DNA from: Pycnococcus provasolii
Lineage: Eukaryota; Chlorophyta; Pseudoscourfieldiophyceae; Pseudoscourfieldiales
Direction: 5' to 3'
Length of the DNA stretch: 64,000 nt
Assembly (NCBI GenBank): GCA_049487715.1
Contig: CP150548.1
Coordinates: 310,001-374,000, forward strand
Shown here: piece by piece, positions 18,238 to 27,258 of the stretch
Position numbering within the stretch: position 1 is the stretch's first letter
Layout of the letters: every line of letters starts with the position of its first letter
Made by a program: the position numbers and the translations under genes
Notes under the pieces: generated by a model
What the model was told of the DNA's origin: nothing
The model's database searches: none
The model's input: the letters and a program-made list of their open reading frames with translations, nothing else

Positions 18238-21045
18238 TCATGACCGGCTCAACAATAGGCACGCCTCAGCCATCAACGTTGCTGCTGCCTGTTGAGGGGA
18301 GCCTCTCGCGAATTTGATTGCAGCCAAAGGATTGTCGGGCAAACGGGCCGTGATTTCTTGCTTCTGAAAATAAGGTATGCGGCTCATCAGACTCGCAACG
18401 AGCGTCTCGTCCATTGCTGCCAAACATGCCACTGCAGTCTCAGGTAGCATTTTGGAAAGGGCATCTGCAACCTTACTCTCGCTGGGCGACACCGTAGCCG
18501 TCGATCTTTGAAAGAATCCCTTCTCTCCCTCAGCGGGCGGCCCCTTCGTCTCTTCAGATGCTCTTCCTTGCGAGCATACAATCTCAAGAGCGCGTGCAGC
18601 CGTCGTCGGATAAGCAGCCTCCAGAGCATCTGCCATTTCGTTCGCACTTAAGCTACGCGTGAGCAACCTTGCGAGAGACTTGTCGTCGAAGCGCTCCAGT
18701 AGGCAGAACAGAAGTTCCGCGGCGGCGGTACGAGTCGCCGTCGGCGAGCTTTGCCAATCTCCCACCGCGGTAGCTCCAAGGCAGGCCCTCGTGAAGGCTT
18801 CACAAGCCTTCGTCATGTCAAACGATCCCCGCGTCTCCGCATGAAGCGCGACAAGTAGCTGGGCTTGACGCTGTGCAGAAAGCCCGAGAACTACGCGGAA
18901 GGCTACTCCCGCAGCAGCGGTGGCTGCTGCTGTTGCTTCCACCGGCTCCTCGGGAGTTCGCGCTCCACCCGCCGGCGAAATGTACGACGCGAAGAGGCGA
19001 GCGGCGTACTTCCCTTCATCATCACAATCAATCAGACGGCTTGCGATGGCCAGCGTGCGGAGCGTCGGCGGAGAAGGAGGCGCCCCAGCAGGCGTGTCCG
19101 CGGGTATAGCCTCGAGAGTGAGCACAAAGCGCGCCAGCGCGAGTGGGAGATGTGGCAGTAAACGCACGGCGTCTGGCTCGGAAAGCGCATCGAAAACATC
19201 TCGGAGCATGGGAACGACCAGCTCAAGATTCTCCAAATAATCGAGCGTGCGCACAAGCGCCGATGCTGCGGTTGCGGCTTGCAAATTCGGTGCTTCCAAC
19301 ATGTGCGCCATGGCGCGAGCACCGCAGCCGTCGTCGCTTCGTCTTTGCAGTAATTCAGCGCAGGCGCGGAATAACCACGTGGCTGTGGCGGGCATCAAAA
19401 TCTCTCCAGTATCTTCTTGCAAGGTTGCTCGTTCAAGCACGTGCATTGCAATCCGCTGACTTGCCCTGGGAGAAAGCTCGACAATTGCTGCCGCGGCTGC
19501 TGATGACCGCATTGCAGCGAATGCTGCGCAAGCGGAATCGGGCGTCGCGAGCGCGAGCGTTTCGGCAGCTTCCTGCGGGGTGAGACGGGTGAGAAGGAGT
19601 GCAACGGTCGCGGATGGCGCCCCGGATGAAAGGCACTCCGCCCGGCCCACCGCGCCGAGGCGCGAGAAGAGTGCTAGCTGCTCGGAGGCTTCGCGATCGA
19701 TTAGAAATGCCCATGCCGTGGCACCCGCGATTGCTTCTTGACGTTCTGTCTGCACAGCACTCGAGACCATTCCATATCCGAGGCGCATTTTCTCAGCCTG
19801 GTACAGCTTCGCATTTGCCGCTAGTGCGTCAGTCTGCGTGCTGTCGAGGAGTGCAGTCGTCTTACCAAGTCGCTCCTCGAGCGCCTTTTGTCGGTTCTCT
19901 AGCTGCATCACCAAGTCTCGCAGTCGACTGGTTTCCGACCGTTCCGCCTGCAGCTCCGCTTGCACCGCGCGCAATTCCGCCTCGTGGCGCTGGTGAAGCG
20001 ACGGCAGGCCGCGAAGTTCGTCGGCGAGGCGTGTTACCGCCGTATGCAGCCAGCTGAGGCAGTTGCTTATCACGCCGCGCACAGACTCGAGCAGAGCCCC
20101 TCGCTCCGCACAAATGGGCCAGCACTGACGCACGAGCTCGATCATAACAATGTCGCAAGCTTCAAGCTGACGCGATACACGAAGAGATGCAAGAGGCATG
20201 TTGGGTGGTGCGGCGAACCTGAGAAGATGCTGTCGTTTGGGAGAGGGAGAGGCTTTCGACTGACCTGGCTTCGGCGCAAGCAGCTCCACGAGTCCAGCAT
20301 TCGTCGCTTGGTTGATGAGAGCGCCTGCGTCACCCATCGGGCACTTGGTATCCGCCTCGTGCCGTAGCGTCTCCCAGACGTCAATGAGTCCTCTGACCTC
20401 GGCGCGCTCCACCTGCGCGTGATTGCTTGGCTTGCTGAACGTGTTCTTGAATACTTGCGTTTCAATCTGAGCAGCATCCTGGTCTCGGAGCGAGGCGGCT
20501 GCTGCGGAGAAGGATTCCCGTAGCTGTGGCGGTATAAGGCTGAGCGGTATTCCCGTTGGCGCGATGGCACGGCAGACGTCTAGCGTGTGCTTTTGGTACA
20601 GTTTGCGAGGGCTAGTTATCGAGGTTGTTGTTGTGGAACTTCTGGTGGCACTTCGCGCTGCAATCGCAACTTCCACGGTGACACCTTTGTTGTTGTTTTT
20701 GTTGTTTCTTGGGGGTGGTGATTGTCGTTGTGCATACAGCGCCGACGTCGAATATGTGCTATGTGGCAGCGGCAGGGAAGGTTGTGGTGGCAGTCCCGTG
20801 CCTGGTCGTTTCGTGTATGCGGACTTGGGTCTTAACGTGGAAGGAAGCGCGGAGTGCGGTCTGTGGTTTTGATGACGGAGTGGTTTTGCCGTGCGGGGGA
20901 TGTAGTCCGCGAATGACGAAGACGAGCTTAAAATGGCGGAGAGTTGTTGTGACGGCGGCGGTGGCGGTGAAGGCGAGGACGACAAGTGATCGGGCTCAGA
21001 CGATGAGCCGAAGGCCGAAGATGAGCCTGGCCGCCCACGAGACAA
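18238..21045 (-). CDS. Axonemal-dynein-light-chain (ALDL)-like coiled-coil protein
   Basis: 935 codons. The N-terminal 150 residues are Ser/Pro-rich. A middle block (about 275-400) reads CDIVMIELVRQCWPICAERG then a coiled coil (AVQAELQAERSETSRLRDLV), which matches the DNALI1/p28 pattern of FDELIRQVTINCAERG followed by a coiled coil, also seen in AXDND1. The C-terminal half is Ala/Leu-rich helical repeats resembling an alpha-solenoid. The codon at 21045 is TTG and no in-frame ATG lies between it and the upstream stop near 21153, so the true 5' end is unresolved (upstream exon or base error). An inner-arm dynein or ciliary link is inferred from the ALDL-like block. Confidence 0.65.
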   Translation of the reverse strand: MSRGRPGSSSAFGSSSEPDHLSSSPSPPPPPSQQLSAILSSSSSFADYIPRTAKPLRHQNHRPHSALPSTLRPKSAYTKRPGTGLPPQPSLPLPHSTYSTSALYAQRQSPPPRNNKNNNKGVTVEVAIAARSATRSSTTTTSITSPRKLYQKHTLDVCRAIAPTGIPLSLIPPQLRESFSAAAASLRDQDAAQIETQVFKNTFSKPSNHAQVERAEVRGLIDVWETLRHEADTKCPMGDAGALINQATNAGLVELLAPKPGQSKASPSPKRQHLLRFAAPPNMPLASLRVSRQLEACDIVMIELVRQCWPICAERGALLESVRGVISNCLSWLHTAVTRLADELRGLPSLHQRHEAELRAVQAELQAERSETSRLRDLVMQLENRQKALEERLGKTTALLDSTQTDALAANAKLYQAEKMRLGYGMVSSAVQTERQEAIAGATAWAFLIDREASEQLALFSRLGAVGRAECLSSGAPSATVALLLTRLTPQEAAETLALATPDSACAAFAAMRSSAAAAAIVELSPRASQRIAMHVLERATLQEDTGEILMPATATWLFRACAELLQRRSDDGCGARAMAHMLEAPNLQAATAASALVRTLDYLENLELVVPMLRDVFDALSEPDAVRLLPHLPLALARFVLTLEAIPADTPAGAPPSPPTLRTLAIASRLIDCDDEGKYAARLFASYISPAGGARTPEEPVEATAAATAAAGVAFRVVLGLSAQRQAQLLVALHAETRGSFDMTKACEAFTRACLGATAVGDWQSSPTATRTAAAELLFCLLERFDDKSLARLLTRSLSANEMADALEAAYPTTAARALEIVCSQGRASEETKGPPAEGEKGFFQRSTATVSPSESKVADALSKMLPETAVACLAAMDETLVASLMSRIPYFQKQEITARLPDNPLAAIKFARGSPQQAAATLMAEACLLLSRS

Positions 21046-21403
21046 GGCGGAGGGAGGCCGCGACGAGGGAGGCCGCGACGAGGGAGAGAAAGATGCAGCT
21101 TCACCACCACCAGTATCGTTAAGGCCAAGGCCACCCCAAGTCCAAAGCCAACATCAGGAGAAGGAGAAGGAGAATGGGAAGGGGAAGGCACGCGTATGAA
21201 GGTATGGCCGCGCACGGTCGGCATGATTGCTGGCGCACAAGTTGACGCAAGTTGGCGCAAGCAGGACCGAGGGAGGGAGGCTCCCCTAACTCTGAACTCT
21301 GAGTGGTTGGTCCCCTAGGTCCCTTCCCTTCCCCGAGCGTTGACCACGTTGGACCTTCCTCCAGGCAGACGCCCCCTCTTGCACCACTTTAGTCCCCCTC
21401 CGC
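21046..21403. other. Divergent promoter region of ALDL-like and AP2-like genes
   Basis: No gene seen. It contains the direct repeat GAGGGAGGCCGCGAC (21051-21082) and purine-rich sequence (21150-21195). Both flanking genes start outward from here. Confidence 0.45.
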
Positions 21404-22042
21404 ATGCCACTCAGCAGAGAAGCGGCCCGCGAACGCTATCGCGCAAAGCGCGAAGCTGTGCGCGTAGCAGCGCGCAAAGCAGCCGCGCGCCGTAGCAGAG
21501 CGGCCGAGCGCCAGCGTTGGTACAGGGCGTGGAAAAGGGGGGAGGTGAATACGCGGTTACCCCCACGTCTACCTTCACATCCACCGCCACCTCCACCGCC
21601 ACCTATTATACCTCCACCGCCATTGCCACCGCCACCTCCATCTTCACCTCCACCGCCATCGCCACCTCCACCGCAATTGCCACCGGCACCTCCACCGCCA
21701 TGGCCACCTTCACCGTTACCGCCACCTCCACCGCCATGGCCACAATATAAATACTACGGCGTACATAAATCCTGGGACTGCGGAACAAAGATGTATTTGG
21801 CTTTCGTATTGAAGGGCAAAACATACACTGCTCATCCAGCCAGTCAAGATGCCGTATCGGTTAATGCAACTGCCCTTGCATACATACGTGATCATGCCAT
21901 TCGTCACTTCGGATCGGCGTCGGCGCTGAACTACCCGCAGGTTGAGCAACTACCCGAGCAGTACACTGCAGCAGGTGCGGAACTGCTGGAGCAGCTGCGC
22001 CGCAAAATTGAGAAGCAGCCAGAGCATTTGGAGGGATGGTAA
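21404..22042 (+). CDS. AP2-like DNA-binding protein with basic N-terminus and Pro-rich linker
   Basis: 212 residues in three parts. Residues 1-50 are strongly basic (REAARERYRAKREAVRVAAR). Residues 53-112 are an SPPPP/LPPPP linker. Residues about 115-180 (YYGVHKSWDCGTKMYLAFVL, then ALAYIRDHAIRHFGSASALNYP) follow the AP2/ERF layout: YxGV start, beta strands, helix with A-x-A-x-D-x-A, and a G-x-x-A-x-LNYP end like plant LNFP. AP2 factors bind DNA through the three strands. The match is divergent (no WLG motif), so regulatory function is inference. A short acidic and amphipathic tail follows. The stop lies 31 bp from the AP-3 beta stop on the other strand. Confidence 0.6.
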   Translation: MPLSREAARERYRAKREAVRVAARKAAARRSRAAERQRWYRAWKRGEVNTRLPPRLPSHPPPPPPPPIIPPPPLPPPPPSSPPPPSPPPPQLPPAPPPPWPPSPLPPPPPPWPQYKYYGVHKSWDCGTKMYLAFVLKGKTYTAHPASQDAVSVNATALAYIRDHAIRHFGSASALNYPQVEQLPEQYTAAGAELLEQLRRKIEKQPEHLEGW

Positions 22043-22073
22043 ATGAGTACTATTTTACAAAAAACTAAAAATC

Positions 22074-24773
22074 TTAGCTCTCTTCCTCTTCCTCTGACTC
22101 ATACGAATACGAGTATTCAGAGCCGTCGTCAGAGCCACCGTCGTCGTCGGCGTTCGCCGCCTTCGCCGGCATCGGCGTCACCATCTCGCGCACGCGCGAG
22201 TCTGTCGCCACCTCTGGCCACGAGGGGAGAGGCCGCCAGCCTGGCGCCGCATGCCCAACGAGCTGCGACAGAGTGCCCGGGTCCGCCGCCGGCTCCCGCC
22301 GCGGCGTGGCGGACCACTGGTCCGCCACGCCGCTCGCGCTACCGATGCGCTCAATATCAGGGGCGCCGACCAGGGCCGCCGCAGCTGCAGCCGCAGCCGC
22401 CGCGATCGCCCGCGCCTTGTCGCGTACGTCGCGGTGCGGGTCACAGCGCGCAAGTGCGAGGAGGTACTCCAGGAGGGCGTCGGCCGCCTGCCGACGCCCT
22501 TCCTCGCACTTGCGTGCCACGGTGTCCGCAAGTCCAAGCGTCGCCAGCCTCGCGACAGCTGATTCCGCCGCAAAGTTGCCGGCGACAGCCGTCAACGCCG
22601 TTAGCGCCAGCACCTCCGCCTCCGCCTCGCCATCCTCGAGCATCGCAGCAACGCACGCCAGCACGCGCGCGCGAGCTGCACCGTGCGAGAGGCGGTTCCC
22701 GCGCAAGCAGCGAACCAGCGTCGCTATCGCCCGCCTCTGCGCCTCGCCGCCAGGCTCCCTTCTCACAAGCACGCACGCGCACCGTGCGGCATGCTCGCGC
22801 GCCTCCTCGTTCGCTCCTCCGATGCTGAGCGCGACCAGAGTCCTCAAACATGGCTCCACGACGCTCGGCACGCGCTGCGCGCAGTTTGCGAGGCTGAGCA
22901 CCGCGGCGCACACCTTTTCGAGATCGCCGCACGCGGAGCCCAGGCGTATGCAGCTTTCGTACTCGGCAAGCAGCGTGGCCATGTTGTCCGGGCTCGCAAG
23001 GTACGAGTACGCGTCAAGCTTCAGCGCGACGACGCGCGGGGTATCGCAGACGTGATCGACAAGAATGCGCCTCAGGTACGGGCGCACCGTGTGCGGAGTG
23101 TGCACGCACAGGTACAAAAGCAGCTGCAGGATGCACTCCTGCGCCTGCGGGTCGCCGCCGCCAACAGCCACGGCGGCAGAGTTCGTGGAGTGGCGCGGGG
23201 CGGCATTGGCGCGCAGCGCGAATGTCAGGCTCGCGGCGCACCGGTGGATGTCGTAGTCGGACGCAATGCCCGCGTGCATCAGAAGGCGGCATGCGGAGAG
23301 GATCACCGCGTTGTTGCGAGAGCTGACGAGAGGCCGCACGTGCTGCAGCATGAGAATGTGATCCTCCTGCATGCGACCCCCCTTGCTCTGCTGCTTCTCC
23401 TCTGGCGGCGACGTTGACGCTTGCACCTCCTCCACGGCACCGTCGCCGCCGTCAGCTTCGTTGTCGTCGTCGCCGCCGCCAGCCTGCGCGTCCTCCACGG
23501 CATCGTCGTCGCCGCCGCCGTTTTCGTCGTCGTCGTCGTCGTAGAAGGAATCCTGCGCTCTTCGTTGCTGCGCCGTCAGCAGCGAATTTTTCACATTCGC
23601 ATCTTCCTTCTTCACGTTCGTATCATCCGCGGGTGCTGGGGGAGACACCACCGCCGCCTCCGCAGTCACGGGCTCCTCGTCAGTCGCACCATCCAGCTCA
23701 TTCGTCGTCGTCTCCTCCTCCTCCGTCTGCCCCTGCTGCTGCGCCTCGTCGGTTTCACCAGATTCGTCGGCAGCTAAGTTGGGGTCTGTGAAATGATGCC
23801 TTGCGTACCTGAGCAGCCACTCGAGCGCCATCACCTGTGCCCACTCCTCAAGTCCACCGAGACAAGCGCACAGCCGTCGAAAGTGCGCGTGAAGCATCTT
23901 GCACTCCGCATCCGTCGCCCCATCCGTCGCCTGCGTGATGAGGAACAGTGCGCTGACCGCGCCTCCGACGACGCTTGGAACCTTGTCTTGCATGAGCTTA
24001 CCGCCAATTTCTGTTGCAAGAGCCGCGCCCACCTGTCGATCAACGGCAAACACCTTGGGCATTGCAGCGGCAGCGGCCCTTCTGACGGCGGCGGAGGAGT
24101 CTCGGCTGCACTGCCTGACAGCCTCCGCAACGATGGGAACGATAGCGGCGACTCTGATTCCTGACATGACGCGCAGTGCGATGGCTCTCACAGACGCGTC
24201 TGCGGCGCCAAGGTCCCTCTGGAACGCGTTGACGGAGAGCAGCGCCTCGTCTTGGCACTGCTCTGCATATCGTGCGACAAAAATGTACACGAGTTTCTTG
24301 ACTTCGAGGTTTTGCGTCGCGAGGTGGTTGATGACGGCCGGAAAGAACGACGAGACGTCGCGTCCGTTGGAAACGAGCGCTAATAATTTCTTAAGCGCCT
24401 TGGTTTGTTCGCCGACGTGTTTCGATGACAAAAGGTGTTGAATTTGCTTGGAAGAATTCGAGTCAGCATAAGTCTTTGAAGAGAAGGAACCAGCAGAACC
24501 AGTGGCGCCAGCAGCGGGGTATCCCTCTTCATCGTGGGGTAGGTCTAACAGGGCAGCATCCCCCAGAAATGACGACGAGAACCCAGCTACACCACGAAGC
24601 TGACCAAAAGGCAACGCTGTGACACCACCCAAAGGCCTAAACGCCGTGACGCCTTTTGATAGCACTCCGGACATCGCGCCTGACATGGCCCTCAGCTGAC
24701 CTGACATGTCCTGCCCTAACCCTACCCTCTGCGACTGCTGACCGAGAGACGACGAGCCTGAGGACGACGCCAT
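22074..24773 (-). CDS. AP3B: AP-3 adaptor complex subunit beta
   Basis: 899 residues from the ATG at 24773 (MASSSGSSSLGQQ); the frame is open to 25100 but that part holds CCCTAA repeats and is 5' leader. The adaptin N-terminal armadillo region is clear: DVSSFFPAVINHLATQNLEV, KKLVYIFVARYAEQCQDEAL, ALRVMSGIRVAAIVPIV and AVRRAAAAAMPKVF, closely matching animal and plant AP3B. A long acidic Asp/Glu hinge (about nt 23400-23770) and an acidic Ser/Tyr/Glu tail (SYSYESEEEEES) end the protein; the C-terminal ear seems short. AP-3 sorts membrane cargo from Golgi/endosomes to vacuoles. The gene is divergent from the GNAT-ankyrin gene. Confidence 0.92.
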   Translation of the reverse strand: MASSSGSSSLGQQSQRVGLGQDMSGQLRAMSGAMSGVLSKGVTAFRPLGGVTALPFGQLRGVAGFSSSFLGDAALLDLPHDEEGYPAAGATGSAGSFSSKTYADSNSSKQIQHLLSSKHVGEQTKALKKLLALVSNGRDVSSFFPAVINHLATQNLEVKKLVYIFVARYAEQCQDEALLSVNAFQRDLGAADASVRAIALRVMSGIRVAAIVPIVAEAVRQCSRDSSAAVRRAAAAAMPKVFAVDRQVGAALATEIGGKLMQDKVPSVVGGAVSALFLITQATDGATDAECKMLHAHFRRLCACLGGLEEWAQVMALEWLLRYARHHFTDPNLAADESGETDEAQQQGQTEEEETTTNELDGATDEEPVTAEAAVVSPPAPADDTNVKKEDANVKNSLLTAQQRRAQDSFYDDDDDENGGGDDDAVEDAQAGGGDDDNEADGGDGAVEEVQASTSPPEEKQQSKGGRMQEDHILMLQHVRPLVSSRNNAVILSACRLLMHAGIASDYDIHRCAASLTFALRANAAPRHSTNSAAVAVGGGDPQAQECILQLLLYLCVHTPHTVRPYLRRILVDHVCDTPRVVALKLDAYSYLASPDNMATLLAEYESCIRLGSACGDLEKVCAAVLSLANCAQRVPSVVEPCLRTLVALSIGGANEEAREHAARCACVLVRREPGGEAQRRAIATLVRCLRGNRLSHGAARARVLACVAAMLEDGEAEAEVLALTALTAVAGNFAAESAVARLATLGLADTVARKCEEGRRQAADALLEYLLALARCDPHRDVRDKARAIAAAAAAAAAALVGAPDIERIGSASGVADQWSATPRREPAADPGTLSQLVGHAAPGWRPLPSWPEVATDSRVREMVTPMPAKAANADDDGGSDDGSEYSYSYESEEEEES

Positions 24774-24905
24774 GACGAAGACTGGGATGGACGTTATTCG
24801 GTAAACTTCGTTTTCGAGCTCCGGAGAGAGGGGGAGGGAGGGGGAGCACCGGAGCAGGGGAAAAGGGGAAAAGTCCCGGGAACCTGGCTGACACGCGTCG
24901 GAACG

Positions 24906-24986
24906 TAACCCTAACCCTAACAGGACCGGGTAGGTTAGGTTAGGGGTTTGGGAGGGGTTTTTATGTTTCGGGGTTTTGGTAGGGTT
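24906..24986. repeat. Interstitial telomere-like repeats (CCCTAA and TTAGGT), AP3B/GNAT promoter
   Basis: TAACCCTAACCCTAAC at 24906-24921, then GTAGGTTAGGTTAGGGG at 24930-24946 and TAGGGTTAG near 24980. It lies in the 405-bp gap between the divergent AP3B (start 24773) and GNAT-ankyrin (start 25179) genes. Confidence 0.75.
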
Positions 24987-25178
24987 AGAATTCCTTTTGT
25001 CCTTGATTTGATTTGGCGCGGGTACCGGTACCTTTAGCCGCGTAGTTGGTACGTGGTACAGTACCCGGGTAGGATTCCCCTCGCGCACTCCGCATGTCAC
25101 GCTGAAGAACTTCTTACAGTTCTGTTGCGTCTCACTTGTAAGTCGTCACCACTCGTGTCGTTGTGTGCTCTTGAAAAT

Positions 25179-27008
25179 ATGGCCACCACAGGCACTGGCA
25201 GGCTCTCCGCGTGCGGCAGCTTTACTTTCAAGTGGTCGCGAGAAGAGTACACGCCGAGAATGGCGCTCTTAAGTGGACGAGCTTACGACACGGCGAACTG
25301 TGAATGTGCCGTCGTTTGCGCGTACCTGATTAAACGCCCACCGCGCTGGTTGGCCGACGGCAGTGAATCGATCTTCGTCAATTTAGACGAAGAAACGGAA
25401 GAGGGCGAGCTGGTAAGCGGGCTCTTCGCCGACAGCCACGGCGGCGTGCCTGTGCCGGCGCTAGCGTCGCGACCCAAGTGGAGCAAGAGCGCGGCGAGCG
25501 GGGGACTCGTCGTCATCACCGAGGTCAAAGTGCAATCGACGCACCGCGGACGCGGCATCGGCATCGAACTCATCGACGACCTGCTCGAGCGGGAGCTTCA
25601 CAAACTTCACCAACCTGCGCCGTTCTTAGGAATCACGCTTCCGGCGACGATGCGGTACGAGTGGAGTCTGGCAGCACTCCGGCCAATGCCTCTAACGCGG
25701 GAGGAGGATAGCAGCCGAGGTGCCGACCCTAATCGACTGCGGCGTTACTACGCGCGAGCCGGATTTTGGCCGGCGGGAGTGAGACATGCAACGTCTCTCC
25801 ACGGCTTTTGGTGCGCCGTGCGTGAGACGCGTGAGAAGCTCTCAAAAGAGGCGGCAGACGCGCTCGAACTTCCGCCTGACTTGCAGCCGCTTTCGGAGGC
25901 GGACAAGGAATTCGGCAGGTACTTCCTTCCCCACTTCGTTCAAGGGTCTAAGCGCGGTCCGCCGAGCGAGGCGCAAGCGCGAGACTTGATCGCGCAAGGG
26001 GCTGACCTCGCACGCGTGAAGCCCTTGCACGGATGCATCCAGATGGGATGGCATGAATACCTGCACGAATATATCGAAATGTTTCTTCGCTTGGGTGCAG
26101 ACGTCAACGTGCGGGACGAGGAGACTGGCGAGACGGCCATGCACGTCGTCGCCAAAAACACGGCATGGCTTGGCTTGCAAAGCCATATTACCGCGGAAGA
26201 AATTAAAAAGCGAAGTGACACCGCACGCAAACTGTTGGAGCACGGTGCGAGCCGTGACATCTTGGACGATAGAGGCATGACAGCGGCTGCCGTCATATCG
26301 AACTCTCTGGAGTACTTCTTTAAGAGGTATGGCAACACTATCCCAGACTCTAGCCTTAAGCCATGCATCGATTTGTTCGAGATGTTGCTACCTCCCGAGC
26401 AACGCGCGATGCTTGTCAACGGATGCAGTTCACCACGCATGCAATACCGCTTGAAGGTGGCCACGGAAGTGGCCCCTGACATTTGCCGCGACTCAGTTCC
26501 TCAGTACGCACGAGGCGAGCGGCTCGAGCCGGACGAGATTGATGACGTTTGGCTTATCGAGAGCGTTCCCGTCGAGGTTCGCGCTGGCGATATCTACCCG
26601 AGTTTTGTGAAAGGCTGGCTTCATGCCCTCGAGGCTGTGCGGGATACGTTTGCTGCAGGTGAGGCGCTAACGGTGTCTAATGTGCGGAGGCGCTTTCAAG
26701 GCATGTATGCGTCACATTTTGAGGGCAGGGGCGGTTCCGTCGCGCATGCCATTGACGCCGTGCTCTATCGCTCACAAGTAGAGAGTGAGGTTCACGGGGA
26801 CGGGAGCTTCTTCGATTGCGATGAGTTTGAGGCTGAACACGACGCGCTCGTTCGCATCGATGCGCTGGACAACAACTACGCGTACGTGCGGCTCAAGTTT
26901 GCTGAGCTGAACGGCGCACCCTTGCCATATACGACGGAGCGCAAGCGCATGCGCGTGGAGGACTACATGCACGAGGCCATGGACAGCTCGTCGGACGACG
27001 ACGAGTAA
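25179..27008 (+). CDS. GNAT-like acetyltransferase fused to ankyrin repeats
   Basis: 609 residues from ATG 25179 (MATTGTGRLSA). The N-terminal third has a GNAT core: VVITEVKVQSTHRGRGIGIE with the acetyl-CoA loop R-G-R-G-I-G, then LIDDLLERELH and a later YYARAGFWPAG. The middle (about 285-400) has ankyrin-like repeats: FLRLGADVNVRDEETGETAM and KLLEHGASRDILDDRGMTAA. The C-terminal third (about 440-590) has no match I know (VPVEVRAGDIYPSFVKGWLH) and ends in an acidic tail (SSDDDE). Acetyl-CoA-dependent activity is likely by fold; the substrate is unknown, and the ankyrin part may bind it. Confidence 0.72.
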   Translation: MATTGTGRLSACGSFTFKWSREEYTPRMALLSGRAYDTANCECAVVCAYLIKRPPRWLADGSESIFVNLDEETEEGELVSGLFADSHGGVPVPALASRPKWSKSAASGGLVVITEVKVQSTHRGRGIGIELIDDLLERELHKLHQPAPFLGITLPATMRYEWSLAALRPMPLTREEDSSRGADPNRLRRYYARAGFWPAGVRHATSLHGFWCAVRETREKLSKEAADALELPPDLQPLSEADKEFGRYFLPHFVQGSKRGPPSEAQARDLIAQGADLARVKPLHGCIQMGWHEYLHEYIEMFLRLGADVNVRDEETGETAMHVVAKNTAWLGLQSHITAEEIKKRSDTARKLLEHGASRDILDDRGMTAAAVISNSLEYFFKRYGNTIPDSSLKPCIDLFEMLLPPEQRAMLVNGCSSPRMQYRLKVATEVAPDICRDSVPQYARGERLEPDEIDDVWLIESVPVEVRAGDIYPSFVKGWLHALEAVRDTFAAGEALTVSNVRRRFQGMYASHFEGRGGSVAHAIDAVLYRSQVESEVHGDGSFFDCDEFEAEHDALVRIDALDNNYAYVRLKFAELNGAPLPYTTERKRMRVEDYMHEAMDSSSDDDE

Positions 27009-27118
27009 AGCGATATTACCATTCAAAGTCCTCTGAGGATTGGAGCTCCCCTGGTGGCACCAGGTGGTGGGGCGTGACAGAAAATCCGCGGTAGGCTTGG
27101 GAAGGGGGGGGGTGATGG

Positions 27119-27135
27119 ATTAGGGTTAGGGTTAG
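27119..27135 (+). repeat. Short TTAGGG array upstream of FKBP gene
   Basis: ATTAGGGTTAGGGTTAG, about 125 bp before the FKBP start codon. Confidence 0.7.
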
Positions 27136-27258
27136 CGCCGCCGCCGGGAGAGGTGTTGTGTTGTTCCTCCCTGTGCCTGCCGCCGCCAGTACTCTCCTCC
27201 CGCTTGTGTTCCTCTCTGTGATTATTCGCAAGTTCTTCTTGTTTTTTGGTTAAATAGA

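Noticed and set aside
22043-24441. Long plus-strand frames opposite AP3B
   Set aside because: They are Arg/Pro/Ala-rich with no domain and mirror the GC-rich codons of a secure minus-strand gene.
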